Shown: positions 36,018-46,806, counted from the first letter of the stretch. The stretch: 64,000 nucleotides of DNA from Glaciimonas sp. (GCA_012927625.1 JABBOV010000014.1:85250-149249); one strand, 5' to 3'. Program-made: numbers and translations. The notes: generated from the sequence alone by a model not told the origin.

Positions 36018-36214
36018 ATTTTTTGCTGGAACAGGCAGATTAACTGGACGTAAAAGGATTAAGAACGAATCCTTTTACGCATCCATATGCGGATATCGCA
36101 TATGAAGGTGGGATGACGATGCGGCGTTGATGGCCGTTTTGCAGGGGAGTGGTGTTCGAGGTGGTTTCGCTGCGGCAGTGCTTCGTTGCTGGAAAGTAAA
36201 TATATACTAGATTA

Positions 36215-36276
36215 GTGTATATTTAATAATCGCAATATTTATAAGCGGTAACTGTCATGTTTTTTACTATACTCCC
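36215..36276. repeat. AT-rich intergenic element (copy 5 of 7)
   Basis: GTGTATATTTAATAATCGCA at the left, TATAAGCGGTAACTGTCATG in the centre, TTTTTTACTATACTCCC at the right. In the roughly 650-bp gene-free stretch between the accessory block and tolC. Confidence 0.6.
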
Positions 36277-36346
36277 GCATTATTTTGATTTTTGCAGCTG
36301 TTCGGAGTGCTCTGGGTTTCGTCAGCGCAGTGCCAGCCATTCTCTC

Positions 36347-36415
36347 GTAGCGGCAGGTTCGAAACCTGCCTTTGCACTTCCGCGACCAAAAGGCGGTTTT
36401 GGAACCTGCCCGTAA
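36347..36415. repeat. GTAG-type palindromic doublet, locus 4
   Basis: GTAGC followed by the perfect stem GGCAGGTTCGAAACCTGCC, then a second, degraded inverted unit ending GGAACCTGCCCGTAAG. Same layout as the other GTAG loci. Confidence 0.6.
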
Positions 36416-36544
36416 GACACCAGATTTAACGGTCTGTTAGTCGGTTTTTACTGAATCACAGATGTTACGCAGTGCGTGTGCAAAATAGGAAAAGCATTCT
36501 CCACGAAAGACACGAAAAGCACGAAAACAGCAAGCAATGTCTAA

Positions 36545-36597
36545 GTAGTGCAGGCCTCCGTGCCTGCAACGGTTGCAGGCACGAAGGCCTGCACTAC
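36545..36597. repeat. GTAG-type palindromic doublet, locus 5
   Basis: GTAG plus TGCAGGC...GCCTGCA, a short spacer, then the inverted copy ending in GCACTAC. Nearly the same sequence as locus 1 at 9877. The nearest gene, tolC, ends at 36671, so it could also stop tolC transcripts. Confidence 0.75.
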
Positions 36598-36670
36598 TGA
36601 CAAACGAATGTCAAAAAATGGTGTCATGCAGTTTTTGTGTCTTTTGTAGACCGAATTTTTGCGCGTAGCA

Positions 36671-37954
36671 TCAGTGAATTAACAAACCATTCACCAGTAG
36701 CAGATCCTGCTCTTGCAGGATGCCTGCGGCTGACTTTAATCGTAGTCCATTGACGATGGTGTCGTAGCGCGCTTTAGCCAGATCGCGGCGGGTTGAGAAT
36801 AGCTGCTGCTGCGCATTCAGGACGTCGATGTTGATGCGCACGCCTACTTGATAGCCCAGTTTGTTGGCGTCGAGCGCCGACAAACTCGATATTTCGGCGG
36901 CTTCCAGCGCATTGACCTGAGCCATGCCGCTGGTGACGCCCAGATACGATTGGCGCGCACCCTGCGCTGCGTTGCGGCGTGCAGTTTCAAGGTCAAAGCG
37001 GGCCTTGTCTTCCAGTGCGATGGCTTCGCGCACTCGACTGGTGACGGAGAAGCCGGCAAATAAGGGAATGTTCCACTGCACTCCGATGGTATTGGTATCG
37101 CCGGCCAAGTTGTTACCGCTCTGGTTGCCATGATTCCGGCTTGCTATCAGATCGACGGTTGGGTAATGGCCGGCACGATTTTTGGAAATATCCCTCTGGG
37201 CGATTTCGAGCCCGATCAGGGAGCCCATTACGCTGGTATTTTGTTGTTCCGCCGAGTTGACCCAACTGTCGATCTGAGCCGGTTGCGGCGGACTCAACGT
37301 GACACCGGTTTTGAGCTTGGCCAAGTCGCCCGGCGTGCTGCCGATGATTTGCTGTAACGCCGCGCGCTTGATTTCAAGGTCGCTCTGGGCTGCGTATTCT
37401 TGCGCCACAGCCAAGTCGTAACGGGCCTGTGCTTCGTAGCTATCGGTGATGGTGGCGGTACCGACTTCGAAGTTTTGCTTGGCCGATGCGAGCTGTTCGC
37501 TAATCGCAGTCTTTTGGGCCTGAACGAAGCCGATCGTGTCTTGCGCCGCCAATACGTCGAAATAAGCTTGCGCGACACGCAATATCAAATCTTGCCGGGT
37601 TTGGGCAAACTGGGTTTCACTGAGTGCGACCAAGAGTTTGCCCTGTTCGTATTGCTGCCAGTTGGCCCAGCGAAATAATGGCTGCGAGAGTGCCAGGCTG
37701 TAGCTGCTGCCGCTGAAATTTTGCCTATTTTCAAATTCGGTGCGGCTGGTGCCGCCGGACAGACCGACGCTAGGCAGCAGGCCGGCACGCGCTTGCGGCA
37801 GTTTTTCCTGACCGGCGCTCAGGGCGGCGCGGGCGCTGGCGTATTGCGCATCGTTGACTAGCGCCTGCTGGTAAGTTTTCAGCAAATCATCCGCTTGCAC
37901 ATTCATGGAGACGAAGGTGCAAGCGATGAGTGTGGCGATAACGGAATTGCGCAT
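36671..37954 (-). CDS. tolC: TolC-family outer membrane efflux protein
   Basis: 427 residues with a signal peptide ending VQA. Two OEP domains rich in coiled-coil (TYQQALVNDAQYASARAALS, YDLAVAQEYAAQSDLEIKRA, NALEAAEISSLSALDANKLG), the conserved LSQPLFRW and VQWNIPLFAG. Similar to the TolC proteins of betaproteobacteria that end near residue 430-450. It forms the outer membrane tunnel for the RND pump and fusion protein encoded upstream in the same direction. Confidence 0.9.
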   Translation of the reverse strand: MRNSVIATLIACTFVSMNVQADDLLKTYQQALVNDAQYASARAALSAGQEKLPQARAGLLPSVGLSGGTSRTEFENRQNFSGSSYSLALSQPLFRWANWQQYEQGKLLVALSETQFAQTRQDLILRVAQAYFDVLAAQDTIGFVQAQKTAISEQLASAKQNFEVGTATITDSYEAQARYDLAVAQEYAAQSDLEIKRAALQQIIGSTPGDLAKLKTGVTLSPPQPAQIDSWVNSAEQQNTSVMGSLIGLEIAQRDISKNRAGHYPTVDLIASRNHGNQSGNNLAGDTNTIGVQWNIPLFAGFSVTSRVREAIALEDKARFDLETARRNAAQGARQSYLGVTSGMAQVNALEAAEISSLSALDANKLGYQVGVRINIDVLNAQQQLFSTRRDLAKARYDTIVNGLRLKSAAGILQEQDLLLVNGLLIH

Positions 37955-38000
37955 TAAGTTCCTCGGTGTAGTCGGTCAAAAAGAAGGTGGGAAAGCAAGA

Positions 38001-38324
38001 TCAATAAGTCGGCATCGATATATCAACCTGTTGGGCCCAGGCATGCACGCCGCCAGTCAGGTTGATGATCTGCGAAAAGCCGTTGCGCTCAAGGAAATAT
38101 GCCACCTGCATGCTGCGCGCGCCGTGATGGCAGATGCAGACGATCGGCATGCTCTTGTTGAGCTCCATATACCGGGCCGGAATCGCATTCATCGGGATCA
38201 ATTGCGCGCCGGCGATATGGCAGGTGTCGAATTCCCATTCTTCACGCACATCCAGCAGCAGCACTGGTGCTTGCGACGCGTCTTGCATCCGTTGCGCCAA
38301 CTCCGGGGCGGTGATGTGTTGCAT
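38001..38324 (-). CDS. Rhodanese-like single-domain protein
   Basis: 107 residues. A rhodanese fold with substrate motif LLLDVREEWEFDTCHIAGA and active loop CHHGARS, catalytic Cys65. No signal peptide, so cytoplasmic sulfur carrier or transferase (GlpE/PspE-like). It lies between pcm and tolC, 46 bp upstream of tolC, and is probably co-transcribed. This pcm-rhodanese-tolC order recurs in betaproteobacteria; a functional link to efflux is not established. Confidence 0.87.
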   Translation of the reverse strand: MQHITAPELAQRMQDASQAPVLLLDVREEWEFDTCHIAGAQLIPMNAIPARYMELNKSMPIVCICHHGARSMQVAYFLERNGFSQIINLTGGVHAWAQQVDISMPTY

Positions 38325-38333
38325 TGAAATTCC

Positions 38334-39008
38334 TCAGAAAGAGAAGTGCGAAGGCGTGAGCGCGTTGCGCAGCGGCTTTTCACTGGTTTCAAACAGATTG
38401 ATGGTGCTGTACGCGGCATCTGACATGCGGGTGGTTATTTGCCCGGTCATGGCTGGGGCATCGCCGATGATGGCAAAGATGCGGCCGCCGACTTTGATTT
38501 TTTTCAGGAAAGCGTCCGGCAACACCGGTAGCGAACCGGAAATCACGATCACGTCATAGGATGCACTGTCGCCGCTCGCGCTGCTGGTGCCGCTCCAGCC
38601 CTGGGCGCCGTCGCCGAGAAGGGTGGTGACATTACTGATGCCATAGTCGGACAGATTCTGGTCTGCCAGCGCCTTGAGCGTCGGCTCGATTTCGATGCTG
38701 GTGACGTGGCGTGCCTTGTAGCACAGCAGGGCCGCCATATAGCCTGAGCCAGTGCCGATTTCGAGCACGTTTTCATGTTTTTGGACTGCAACTTCTTGCA
38801 AGATGCGCGCTTCCATTTTGGGGGTTAACATGTTTTCGCCGCACGGCAAGGGGATTTCGGTGTCGAAAAAAGCCAGGCTTTTATAAGCGGCCGGGACGAA
38901 AGCTTCGCGTTTGACGACTACCAGAAGATCCAGGACATCCTGATTCAGAACGTCCCAGGTGCGGATTTGGTGCTCAATCATGTTGAGGCGGGTTTGCTCG
39001 ATATTCAT
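38334..39008 (-). CDS. pcm: Protein-L-isoaspartate O-methyltransferase
   Basis: 224 residues from the ATG at 39006-39008, preceded by GGA 8 nt upstream; the four earlier codons begin with TTG and are unlikely. SAM-binding motif VLEIGTGSGYMAALLC, the family segment MLTPKMEARILQEVAVQKHE, and VTSIEIEP. It repairs isoaspartyl residues in damaged proteins. The C-terminal part (LFETSEKPLRNALTPSHFSF) is typical of the betaproteobacterial subgroup next to tolC. Stop is 9 bp from the rhodanese start. Confidence 0.85.
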   Translation of the reverse strand: MNIEQTRLNMIEHQIRTWDVLNQDVLDLLVVVKREAFVPAAYKSLAFFDTEIPLPCGENMLTPKMEARILQEVAVQKHENVLEIGTGSGYMAALLCYKARHVTSIEIEPTLKALADQNLSDYGISNVTTLLGDGAQGWSGTSSASGDSASYDVIVISGSLPVLPDAFLKKIKVGGRIFAIIGDAPAMTGQITTRMSDAAYSTINLFETSEKPLRNALTPSHFSF

Positions 39009-39075
39009 GTTGGTGTCCAAAAAACATTATTGGTGGGTAGAGAAAAATGCATTTTATCAAACGTGGCCAGAGCTT

Positions 39076-42000
39076 CTATGGCGGCAACGTGGTTGCTGCG
39101 TCATTATTGGTCGTTGCTGGCGGCGCTGGCGGTGCTGAACCCAGCTTGCGCTTGAACCAGAGCGCCAGGTCGTCCAGATAGGTATATATCACCGGCACCA
39201 CCACCAAGGTCAGCAGCGAGGAAGTGATGATGCCGCCGATCACTGCTTGCCCCATCGGGGCGCGTTGTTCGGAGCCTTCCGCCAGGCCGAAGGCCAGCGG
39301 CATCATGCCGAATACCATTGCCAGCGTGGTCATCAGTATCGGGCGCAGCCGCACATGCGCGGCTTCCAGCAACGCTTGGTGCCGGCTCATGCCGGCACGG
39401 CGCATCTGGTTAGTGAAATCGACTAGCAAAATTGCATTCTTGGTGACCAAGCCCATTAGCATGATGAGGCCGATGATCGAAAAGATATTGAGCGTCGAGC
39501 GGAACATCATCAGCGCCAGGAAGGCGCCGATCAGCGTCAGCGGCAGCGACGACATGATCGCCAGCGGTTGCAGGAAGCTGCCGAATTGCGACGCCAGGAT
39601 CATGTAAATGAAGATGACCGCCAAGGCCAGCGCCGACAGCGCATAGTTGAACGATTCATTCATGCTTTTGGTAGCGCCGCCCATCTGGTAACGGTAGCCT
39701 GGCTGCATGACGATGGCATCGAGGGCTTGCTTGACATCTACACTGACTTCTCCGGCCGAGCGGCCGACCACATTGGCCGATAGCTCGACTTCGCGGTTCA
39801 GGTCGCGCCGATTGATCTGGTTGGCGCCGGTGGTGGTGGTGATGCTGGCAACCTGACGGAGCGGCACCATTTTGGGTGAGCCGTCGGCGTTGGACTGGGT
39901 GCTGGCCAGCATCAGGCGCGACAAGTCGTCGATATGGCTGCGATCCGATGGCGCCAGGCGCACATTGACATCGTAATTTTCGTCGTCGGGTGCGCGCCAG
40001 CTACTGGCCGCTTCGCCTGCCAGCAGTGGACGCAGGGTGTTGCCGATTTGCGCCACGCCTATGCCCAGGTCGGCGGCAAGGTTGCGCTTTGGTTCAATCG
40101 AGATGGTTGGCTTGGCGGCTTTCAGGCTGGAGTCGAGATCGACCAGGCCGGGTATCGCGCGCAGCTTACTTTGGACTTGTTCGGACAGTCTGGCCAATTG
40201 AGCCAGATCGCTGCCCTGCAGGCTCAGGCGGATTTGCTTGGAATCGCCGCCGATGCCGTCGAGCGTGCCGATATGGGTCACGGTGATGCCGGCAATGCGC
40301 GATAGCTGTGCGCGCAGCGGTACCGAGAGTACTGCGGTGCTGCGCTGGCGCTGGATGCGTGGAACCAGACGCACAAATACGGTGGCGGTGTTCTTTCCTT
40401 GTGAAGTGCCGGTATTGATGCTGGAATAGATATCGCGTACTTCAGGAAACTGGCGCAGCACTGCTTCCACCTGATGCACCTTGCTTTCGGTGAGTTCCAG
40501 CGAAGAGCCGACCGGAGTATAGAAAGTCACGCCAGTTTCTGAATAATCTGCCTGCGGCACGAACTCGGAACCGATCAAACCGCTGGCCGGCAGCGCCAGT
40601 CCGCCGATGAAGCTGGCCAGCGCAATCATCAACGTCAGCCCACGGTGGCGCAGCGACCATTTCAATAACACTTGATAGGCGCGCGAAAACCACGACACCA
40701 ACCGTTCAAACTGCGCCAGCACCCGCCCGATGGTGTTGGTGTACCAGCCGCTACGCCGGTGTATGCCATGCGCATCCGGGTCGGGCCAGATTGACGACAG
40801 CATCGGGTCCAGCGTAAATGATACGAACATCGAAATCAGCACGGCCGCAGCCACCGTGACACCGAACTGATGGAAAAAACGTCCGATGATGCCGCCCATG
40901 AAGCCCACCGGCAAAAATACCGCAACAATCGAAAAGGTGGTCGCCAGCACTGCCAGGCCGATCTCTGCGGTGCCTTCCAGCGCCGCCGTCTTGTGATCTT
41001 TGTAAGGGCCATCGCGGCCGTTTGCCCGCATGCCGGCGTGGCGCACGATGTTTTCGCGCACCACAATCGCATCATCGATCAGCAGGCCGACACACAGCGA
41101 CAGCGCCATCAGCGTGATCATGTTGATGGTGAAGCCGAACATGTTCATGATCAGAAAGGTGCCGATCAGTGAAATTGGCAGGGTCAAGCCGGTAATCACG
41201 GTAGAGCGCCATGAATTGAGGAACAGAAATATGATCAAAATGGTCAGCAGCGCGCCCTCGATCAAGGTGCGGCGCACGTTTTCGACTCCGACCCGGATCT
41301 GGCGCGAGCCATCCTTGATGACTTCGATCTTAACCCCCGGATACAGCGCTTTCAGGCGCGGTTGCAGATCCTTGAGCGCAGCTTGCAGATTGTCGGCGAT
41401 TTCGATCGTGTTTTGTCCTTGCGCCTTGAGCACGTCCAGCGCCAGCGTGCGGCGGCCGTTGTAGAGCGCCAGACTTTCCTGTTCCTGTTGGCCATCGACC
41501 ACCTGCGCGATTTGCGATAGTTTGACCGGCTGGCCGCCGCGCTGGGCTACCACGATGTCGCCGAAATCCTGCGCTCGCTGGATGCGGCCCTGTACTTGCA
41601 CCACCTGTTCGTTGGTGGAGGCGCGGATCGCGCCGGTCGGCAGTTCCTGGTTTTCATTACGCACTGCATTGATGACTTGCTCGACGCTGATGCCAAGCGA
41701 TTCCATCTCAAGCGGCTTGACGTAAATCTGGATTTCGCGCTTGATGCCGCCCACCAGCGTCACCGCACCGACGCCACGCACATTTTCCAGCCGTTTTTTA
41801 ATCACCTGGTCGGCAATCGTGGTCAAGTCGCGGAAGCTGCGCTGCTGCAGCGTAGCGTCGTTAGTCACTGCAATCGAAAAGATCGGTTGGTCGGCTGGGT
41901 CAAAGCGCGTCACACGCGGCTCTTTGACTTCTTTTCTAAAAGTAGTCTTCACGAGCGCCACTTTTTCGCGCACGTCCTGCGCGGCGCGGGCCGGATCGAT

Positions 42001-42294
42001 GGTCAGATCGAATTCGATAATGACAACCGAGACTCCCTCAAATGAGCGCGAGCTCAGGCTGTTGATGCCGTTGATGGTATTGACCGCTTCTTCCAACTTG
42101 CGGGTCAGGTCGGATTCGACCGTCTCAGGCGAGGCACCCGGATAATCGGTTTGAATCACCACCACGGGAAAAGTCACATCCGGGAATTGATCGACCCGCA
42201 AGCGTTGATAAGAAAACAGACCCAGCACGACGAAGGCCAGCATCATCATCGTCGCCAGCACGGGGTTGCCAATACTGATGCGGGTGAACCACAT
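39076..42294 (-). CDS. RND efflux pump, HAE1 family inner membrane transporter
   Basis: 1072 residues, the full length of AcrB/MexB-type proteins. Twelve TM helices with two large periplasmic loops; starts [20 protein letters not shown]. The proton-relay Asp pair is in [40 protein letters not shown] and [15 protein letters not shown] are the second-half signatures. It extrudes hydrophobic or amphiphilic drugs with the fusion protein (3-bp gap upstream) and TolC. Substrates cannot be predicted from sequence. Confidence 0.92.
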   Translation of the reverse strand: MWFTRISIGNPVLATMMMLAFVVLGLFSYQRLRVDQFPDVTFPVVVIQTDYPGASPETVESDLTRKLEEAVNTINGINSLSSRSFEGVSVVIIEFDLTIDPARAAQDVREKVALVKTTFRKEVKEPRVTRFDPADQPIFSIAVTNDATLQQRSFRDLTTIADQVIKKRLENVRGVGAVTLVGGIKREIQIYVKPLEMESLGISVEQVINAVRNENQELPTGAIRASTNEQVVQVQGRIQRAQDFGDIVVAQRGGQPVKLSQIAQVVDGQQEQESLALYNGRRTLALDVLKAQGQNTIEIADNLQAALKDLQPRLKALYPGVKIEVIKDGSRQIRVGVENVRRTLIEGALLTILIIFLFLNSWRSTVITGLTLPISLIGTFLIMNMFGFTINMITLMALSLCVGLLIDDAIVVRENIVRHAGMRANGRDGPYKDHKTAALEGTAEIGLAVLATTFSIVAVFLPVGFMGGIIGRFFHQFGVTVAAAVLISMFVSFTLDPMLSSIWPDPDAHGIHRRSGWYTNTIGRVLAQFERLVSWFSRAYQVLLKWSLRHRGLTLMIALASFIGGLALPASGLIGSEFVPQADYSETGVTFYTPVGSSLELTESKVHQVEAVLRQFPEVRDIYSSINTGTSQGKNTATVFVRLVPRIQRQRSTAVLSVPLRAQLSRIAGITVTHIGTLDGIGGDSKQIRLSLQGSDLAQLARLSEQVQSKLRAIPGLVDLDSSLKAAKPTISIEPKRNLAADLGIGVAQIGNTLRPLLAGEAASSWRAPDDENYDVNVRLAPSDRSHIDDLSRLMLASTQSNADGSPKMVPLRQVASITTTTGANQINRRDLNREVELSANVVGRSAGEVSVDVKQALDAIVMQPGYRYQMGGATKSMNESFNYALSALALAVIFIYMILASQFGSFLQPLAIMSSLPLTLIGAFLALMMFRSTLNIFSIIGLIMLMGLVTKNAILLVDFTNQMRRAGMSRHQALLEAAHVRLRPILMTTLAMVFGMMPLAFGLAEGSEQRAPMGQAVIGGIITSSLLTLVVVPVIYTYLDDLALWFKRKLGSAPPAPPATTNNDAATTLPP

Positions 42295-42297
42295 GGC

Positions 42298-43473
42298 TTA
42301 TTCTTTCCGGGCTGGGACTGCGGTTGGGGCTGCAACGGCAGCGGCAGAGCTTGCGGCCAGGCGGGCCGGGGTGCCGGCTTGCAGATTACCCAGATTGGCC
42401 TTGACAATTTGTGCGCCGCTAGCCAGACCAGCGGTGATTTCGACCACAGCGCCGCTGTCGTTCTTGCCCTCCAGTCCGAGCGTGACGGGTTTTTCAGTCA
42501 GCACACCGTTTTCGATGGCATACACAATGGTTCTGCCGCTGACTTGCCGGATGGCCGATTGCGGCACGCTTAGAACGCCGGTTTTTTGCGATAGCGTCAG
42601 TTCGGCTTGGCCAAACATACCGCCGCGCAGTGCGCCATCGGGGTTATTCACCTGGATATAAGCCAGAATCGAGCGCGAACCGGCCTGGGTGGTTGGGTTG
42701 ATGCGAACTACGCTGCCGGTGATCGCTTGCGATATGCCGTCCACCCGGATGTTGACCGGCTGCCCCAGTTTAATTTGTACGATATCGGTGGATGGCACCG
42801 ATGCTTCCATTTCCATCTGGCGTAAATCGACGATCTCCAGTAGAAGATTGTCGGCCGATACTTTTTCGCCCGGCTGTACCGAGCGACGGCTGATCAAGCC
42901 GGCAATCGGTGCTCGCAGCACGGTGTCGGCCAGGGACTTTTGCGCTATATCGAGCGTGCCTCTGGCCGAATCGATGTTGGCCTGGGCGATTGCGTACTGG
43001 CTGGCTGAATTATCAAATGCATTTTTGGAAATAAAACCCTTGTCCATCAATGCGCGGTTATTGTCGCGGGCTTTGCTGGCAATCTCCAGTTGCCCACGAG
43101 CTGCCTGCAACGCACCGGCAGCTTGGGTGACCCGAGCTTGATATTCGCTGCCATCGACCCTGATCAAAATTTGATTCTCTGTGACCGCTGCGCCTTCGCG
43201 CACCAGCACTTCGCGTATCTCGCCGGCAACTTTGGCTTTGACGACGGCCTGGTTGCGTGCGCGCAAGGCCCCTGATACAGAAATGGTTTGTCGCAAGTCC
43301 TGCGGCGTGATTTCAAGCAGGTCGCCGGCTAGAAATTCCAGTACCGGCGCAACGGCTGCCGGCTTTATGGCCGGGCCGTGCTTGGCGTTACGGGTTTTGA
43401 GTGCGATTGCTGCGCCGACGATCAATAGCGTCAGGATTACCAGTGCAATCCAAAATGATCGTTGTTTTAGCAT
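42298..43473 (-). CDS. RND efflux membrane fusion protein
   Basis: 391 residues from the ATG at 43471-43473. An N-terminal TM anchor (SFWIALVILTLLIVGAAIAL) without a lipobox, then the biotinyl-lipoyl-like motif KAKVAGEIREVLVREGAAV, an alpha hairpin (SEYQARVTQAAGALQAARGQ), a beta barrel and a membrane-proximal domain. It bridges the RND pump and TolC. The start codon lies inside the last codons of tetR, so repressor and pump genes are coupled. Confidence 0.9.
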   Translation of the reverse strand: MLKQRSFWIALVILTLLIVGAAIALKTRNAKHGPAIKPAAVAPVLEFLAGDLLEITPQDLRQTISVSGALRARNQAVVKAKVAGEIREVLVREGAAVTENQILIRVDGSEYQARVTQAAGALQAARGQLEIASKARDNNRALMDKGFISKNAFDNSASQYAIAQANIDSARGTLDIAQKSLADTVLRAPIAGLISRRSVQPGEKVSADNLLLEIVDLRQMEMEASVPSTDIVQIKLGQPVNIRVDGISQAITGSVVRINPTTQAGSRSILAYIQVNNPDGALRGGMFGQAELTLSQKTGVLSVPQSAIRQVSGRTIVYAIENGVLTEKPVTLGLEGKNDSGAVVEITAGLASGAQIVKANLGNLQAGTPARLAASSAAAVAAPTAVPARKE

Positions 43474-44153
43474 AGGTGGGTTGTCTGTGGAGGGGCGGCT
43501 GCGGCAGCCGTGGTCGTGTCTTGGTGCAGCATGCCGTGCAGGCACAGGTCGACAAAATTATTCAGATAATCCAGCGGCGAGACCGGTTTGACCTGACAAT
43601 TGCAGAATGCATGTTTGGACATCATCAGCATGATCATCGAGGCGATAATCGCTTGTGTTGTCAGATACGGATCGATGTTGCGGAATTCTCCGCGTTTCAT
43701 GCCGCGCTCTAGCACGCGGACGATCATGGTGGTGCCGGGCAAAATCATTTCCTGGTGGTAAAACTGTGCCAGTTCCGGGAAGTTTCCAGACTCGGCCATC
43801 ATCAGTTTGGTGATGCCGGAGAGCTTGGTGTCGCCGATGCGTTGCCACCAGCCCAGAATAATGTTGCGAAACAGGTCGGCGCTATGACCTTCAAAAACAC
43901 TTACCAGCGCTTCTGCTTCGCCCAGCACTGGTAGCAAGTTTTCCCGCACCACTGCCTTGAACAAGTCTTCCTTGTTAGTGAAATATAAATACAACGTACC
44001 CTTCGATACTCCGGCGCGGGCCGCGACATCGGTTAGCCGGGTCGCAGCAAAACCCTTGTCCACGAACAAATCGAGCGCCGCTGTCAATAACTCATGGGGC
44101 CGCTCTTCCTTGCGGCGCTCCCAGCGCGGTTTGTTTTCTGTTGGAGTGGGCAT
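43467..44153 (-). CDS. TetR-family repressor of the efflux operon
   Basis: 228 residues. HTH in its usual place: LLTAALDLFVDKGFAATRLT, DVAARAGVSKGTLYLYFTNK. The C-terminal ligand domain is of the AcrR/BetI-like kind (GMKRGEFRNIDPYLTTQAII) and ends with a short Thr/Ala tract. First gene of the operon tetR-MFP-RND-pcm-rhodanese-tolC; expected to repress its own promoter in 44154-44290 until a pump substrate binds. Confidence 0.88.
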   Translation of the reverse strand: MPTPTENKPRWERRKEERPHELLTAALDLFVDKGFAATRLTDVAARAGVSKGTLYLYFTNKEDLFKAVVRENLLPVLGEAEALVSVFEGHSADLFRNIILGWWQRIGDTKLSGITKLMMAESGNFPELAQFYHQEMILPGTTMIVRVLERGMKRGEFRNIDPYLTTQAIIASMIMLMMSKHAFCNCQVKPVSPLDYLNNFVDLCLHGMLHQDTTTAAAAAPPQTTHLC

Positions 44154-44830
44154 GCAGAATGTAAAAAAATGAGTAACTTACTTTAGAGTCAGTAATGTAA
44201 GCGGCAAACCAAGTGCCGTCAATGGCTCTGAACAAACTGTTATTTCTGAATCAAGGCTTGAACTAAAGTGAACCTACAAATTCTGCAAACATATGCAAGT
44301 CATTTTAAAATGGATGGGGAAATACCTGGTTCTGCAAAATGAGCTTGGTTATAGCAGTTTGTCCATGACGATGGAGCATGCGCACCAGCTTGCCATCCAT
44401 TTGCGCCAGCGCGCTGAACCCATCTTCGAGTCTGGAGCGCGGCGCGGCAATGTTGCGGTTGCGCGGCTTTTAGAACCGATCAAATTACAGGTTGCACACC
44501 ACGCAAAACCAACCTTGAGGCGAGCCGCGATTGCAGACTTGCAGCCTTAAAAATTGCCAATGGCACTGAGGTCATCAAAGTGTATTTAACAGGACAAACG
44601 GAGGGGAAAGATAATGGTAGTGAAGGGGCGAAACAAAATCAGCTTTCATGCCTGAAGCTTTAACCTGGGTAAGGTTTTCGGTAAAGTCATTTTTAATCCA
44701 TTTCTGAAAATAGCAATTTCCTGCAAATGACCATTTACACAAAATTTCTTACACCATTTAATTCGGATTTAACCTGTATGTATTAAGGGGTGCAGAAGCG
44801 CCTTTTTTGCTCCGCAGATTCGTGAAAATC
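44154..44830. other. Gap between tetR and the outer tRNA-Phe scar
   Basis: Contains the tetR promoter region next to 44154. An 85-codon plus-strand frame at 44293-44550 has no recognised motif and is not called as a gene. AT-rich near 44640-44780. No repeat family copy or RNA gene seen. Confidence 0.4.
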
Positions 44831-44901
44831 GGCGTTTTGTAAGGGATACCCTTGGTGGCCTGGGGCAGAATGGAACCACCGACGCAAGGATTTTCAATCC
44901 T
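44831..44901 (-). repeat. tRNA-Phe 3'-half copy, outer (att-like scar)
   Basis: 51 bp (44851-44901) match the 3' half of the tRNA-Phe gene at 50653-50728 plus its 3' flank with 4 mismatches, ending at the anticodon stem (AAGGATTTTCAATCCT). The 14 bases before it (GGCGTTTTGTAAGG) are also found beside the inner copy at 48870. This looks like the distal att site of an older integration at tRNA-Phe. Confidence 0.75.
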
Positions 44902-45037
44902 GCGCGCTAAAATGAAGTTCTGGGTAAAGTGGCTGGACAGTTACACGATTTGTTATTTAATAGCAAGCGCATGGCCATGATTCTGATAGCGGGTATCAAT
45001 GGTCCTGGAATACCACTTACAAGCGATGATGGCCACA

Positions 45038-46582
45038 ATGAAAAGCACACTCGGACTCAAGCTCAGACTTATTCTAGGCGACCAGCTTAATCTGCAACAT
45101 CGCTGGTTCAGCGAGGTTGATGACGCGACCATCTATGTTTTGATGGAAGTGCGACAAGAGACTGACTACGTACTACATCATGCACAAAAAATTCTGGCGA
45201 TTTTTGCGGCAATGCGCGATCTGGCGCGGCAGTTACGCGAGGCTGGTCACAAGGTGCATTACGTCGCCATTGATGACGTGCGCAACTTGCAATCGCTGTC
45301 GGCAAATATCGATGGATTGATTGCTCAGTATCAAGCCACCACCATTGAATATCAGGAGCCGGATGAATGGCGTCTGGATCAGCAGTTGTATCAGCACGGA
45401 CGCTGCTCGCCCATCCCGTGGTTGATGGTCGACAGCGACCATTTTTATACGACCCGCAACCGAGCCGCAGATATTTTCACGGGACGCAAACAATGGCTGA
45501 TGGAATTTTTCTACCGCCGGATGCGGGTAGAGCATCAAGTGTTAGTGGAAGATTCCAAAAAGCCGCTCGGCGGTCAGTGGAACTATGATCACGATAACCG
45601 AAAACCGTGGCGTGGCATCCCCGCCGAGCCGCAAGATGCGAGGGCTTTGCATGATCATTCCGGCTTATGGAAAACTGTTGTTGATGCGGGTGTAAAGAGC
45701 TTTGGCAATCCAAAGGCCGATCAGTTGGCATGGGCCCTAAACCGGGAAGAGGCCCTGCAACAACTGGATGCGTTTATCAACAATGCGTTACCGCACTTTG
45801 GCGATTTTCAAGATGCGATGAGTGTCAAAGCTTGGCGTTTGTTTCATTCGCTGTTGTCGTTTTCTCTGAATGTAAAAATGTTGAACCCCCGCGAGGTTGT
45901 TGCCAGAGCTGAAGCTGCTTATCACGCAGGTGATGCACCACTGGCCGCTGTAGAAGGTTTTATCCGGCAGATATTGGGGTGGCGTGAATATGTGCGCGGA
46001 GTTTACTGGGCGAACATGCCCGGGTACGCCGAGAAGAATTTTTTTGGACACACGCGCGCGCTCCCTGGGTGGTTTTGGGATGGTAAAACCAACATGAATT
46101 GCTTGTCGCATGCGATAACACAATCGCTGGAGCAAGCACATGCGCATCACATTCAGCGCTTGATGGTGATCGGGAATTTTGCGCTGCTTGCAGGCTTGAA
46201 CCCGGCAGAAGTGCATCGCTGGTATTTAGGCGTCTACATTGATGCGTTTGAGTGGGTAGAACTTCCCAATACCATCGGCATGAGTCAGTTCGCCGACGGA
46301 GGATTATTAGCCACCAAACCATATGTCTCCAGCGCCGCTTACATTGACCGTATGAGCGACTATTGCAAAGGCTGCCACTACGACAAAAAAGCCCGCATTG
46401 GCGAACGTGCATGTCCATTTAATGCACTGTATTGGGATTTTTTTCATCGTAATGCGACTACTTTGGCGAAGAATCCGCGCATTGGCATGGTATATCGGCA
46501 GTTGGCGAAAATGGATGAAACAGCGATTGTGGATTTCCAGGAGCAAGCGCAACGAATATCAGAGAATTTGGATTCATTGTGA
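45038..46582 (+). CDS. [4Fe-4S] photolyase, FeS-BCP/PhrB type (probable (6-4) photolyase)
   Basis: 514 residues from the ATG at 45038 (MKSTLGLKLRLILGDQLNLQ); in-frame Met codons up to 13 codons upstream are possible and no strong ribosome site decides. N-terminal antenna domain (LRLILGDQL, DYVLHHAQKILAIFAAMRD), FAD-binding helical domain (GWREYVRGVYWANMPGY, LPGWFWDGKTNMNCL) and four iron-sulfur Cys residues: one in MNCLSHAIT, a CKGC pair, and one in RACPFNALYWDF. Members repair UV (6-4) photoproducts with blue light. It opens the photorepair cargo of the outer tRNA-Phe island. Confidence 0.87.
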   Translation: MKSTLGLKLRLILGDQLNLQHRWFSEVDDATIYVLMEVRQETDYVLHHAQKILAIFAAMRDLARQLREAGHKVHYVAIDDVRNLQSLSANIDGLIAQYQATTIEYQEPDEWRLDQQLYQHGRCSPIPWLMVDSDHFYTTRNRAADIFTGRKQWLMEFFYRRMRVEHQVLVEDSKKPLGGQWNYDHDNRKPWRGIPAEPQDARALHDHSGLWKTVVDAGVKSFGNPKADQLAWALNREEALQQLDAFINNALPHFGDFQDAMSVKAWRLFHSLLSFSLNVKMLNPREVVARAEAAYHAGDAPLAAVEGFIRQILGWREYVRGVYWANMPGYAEKNFFGHTRALPGWFWDGKTNMNCLSHAITQSLEQAHAHHIQRLMVIGNFALLAGLNPAEVHRWYLGVYIDAFEWVELPNTIGMSQFADGGLLATKPYVSSAAYIDRMSDYCKGCHYDKKARIGERACPFNALYWDFFHRNATTLAKNPRIGMVYRQLAKMDETAIVDFQEQAQRISENLDSL

Positions 46583-46806
46583 TGCTATGCACGAAAGTTT
46601 GCCGCACAGGTCGGGCCAGGTGTGGCATTTGAACACGAGCTGGTCAGTGGGAAAAATTAGTATATTCGAAGCGAAATTAGTTGCGGCAGAGATCGTGTCC
46701 GAATGTCAGACTTGACCAGGTGCCCGCAGCCTCTCAACTTGGGTTACGGAATTGTCCACCGTTTTTGGTGTACCTTCAAGTACGTGCTCAGCCAGGGATT
46801 GCTCAA
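46583..46806. other. Gap between photolyase and DUF2256 genes
   Basis: No gene recognised in 224 bp. Contains the upstream region of the DUF2256-cryptochrome pair. No clear hairpin or promoter seen. Confidence 0.4.

Noticed and set aside
44293..44550. 85-codon plus-strand frame in the gap after tetR
   Set aside because: No motif, no ribosome site, and a composition like noncoding sequence.
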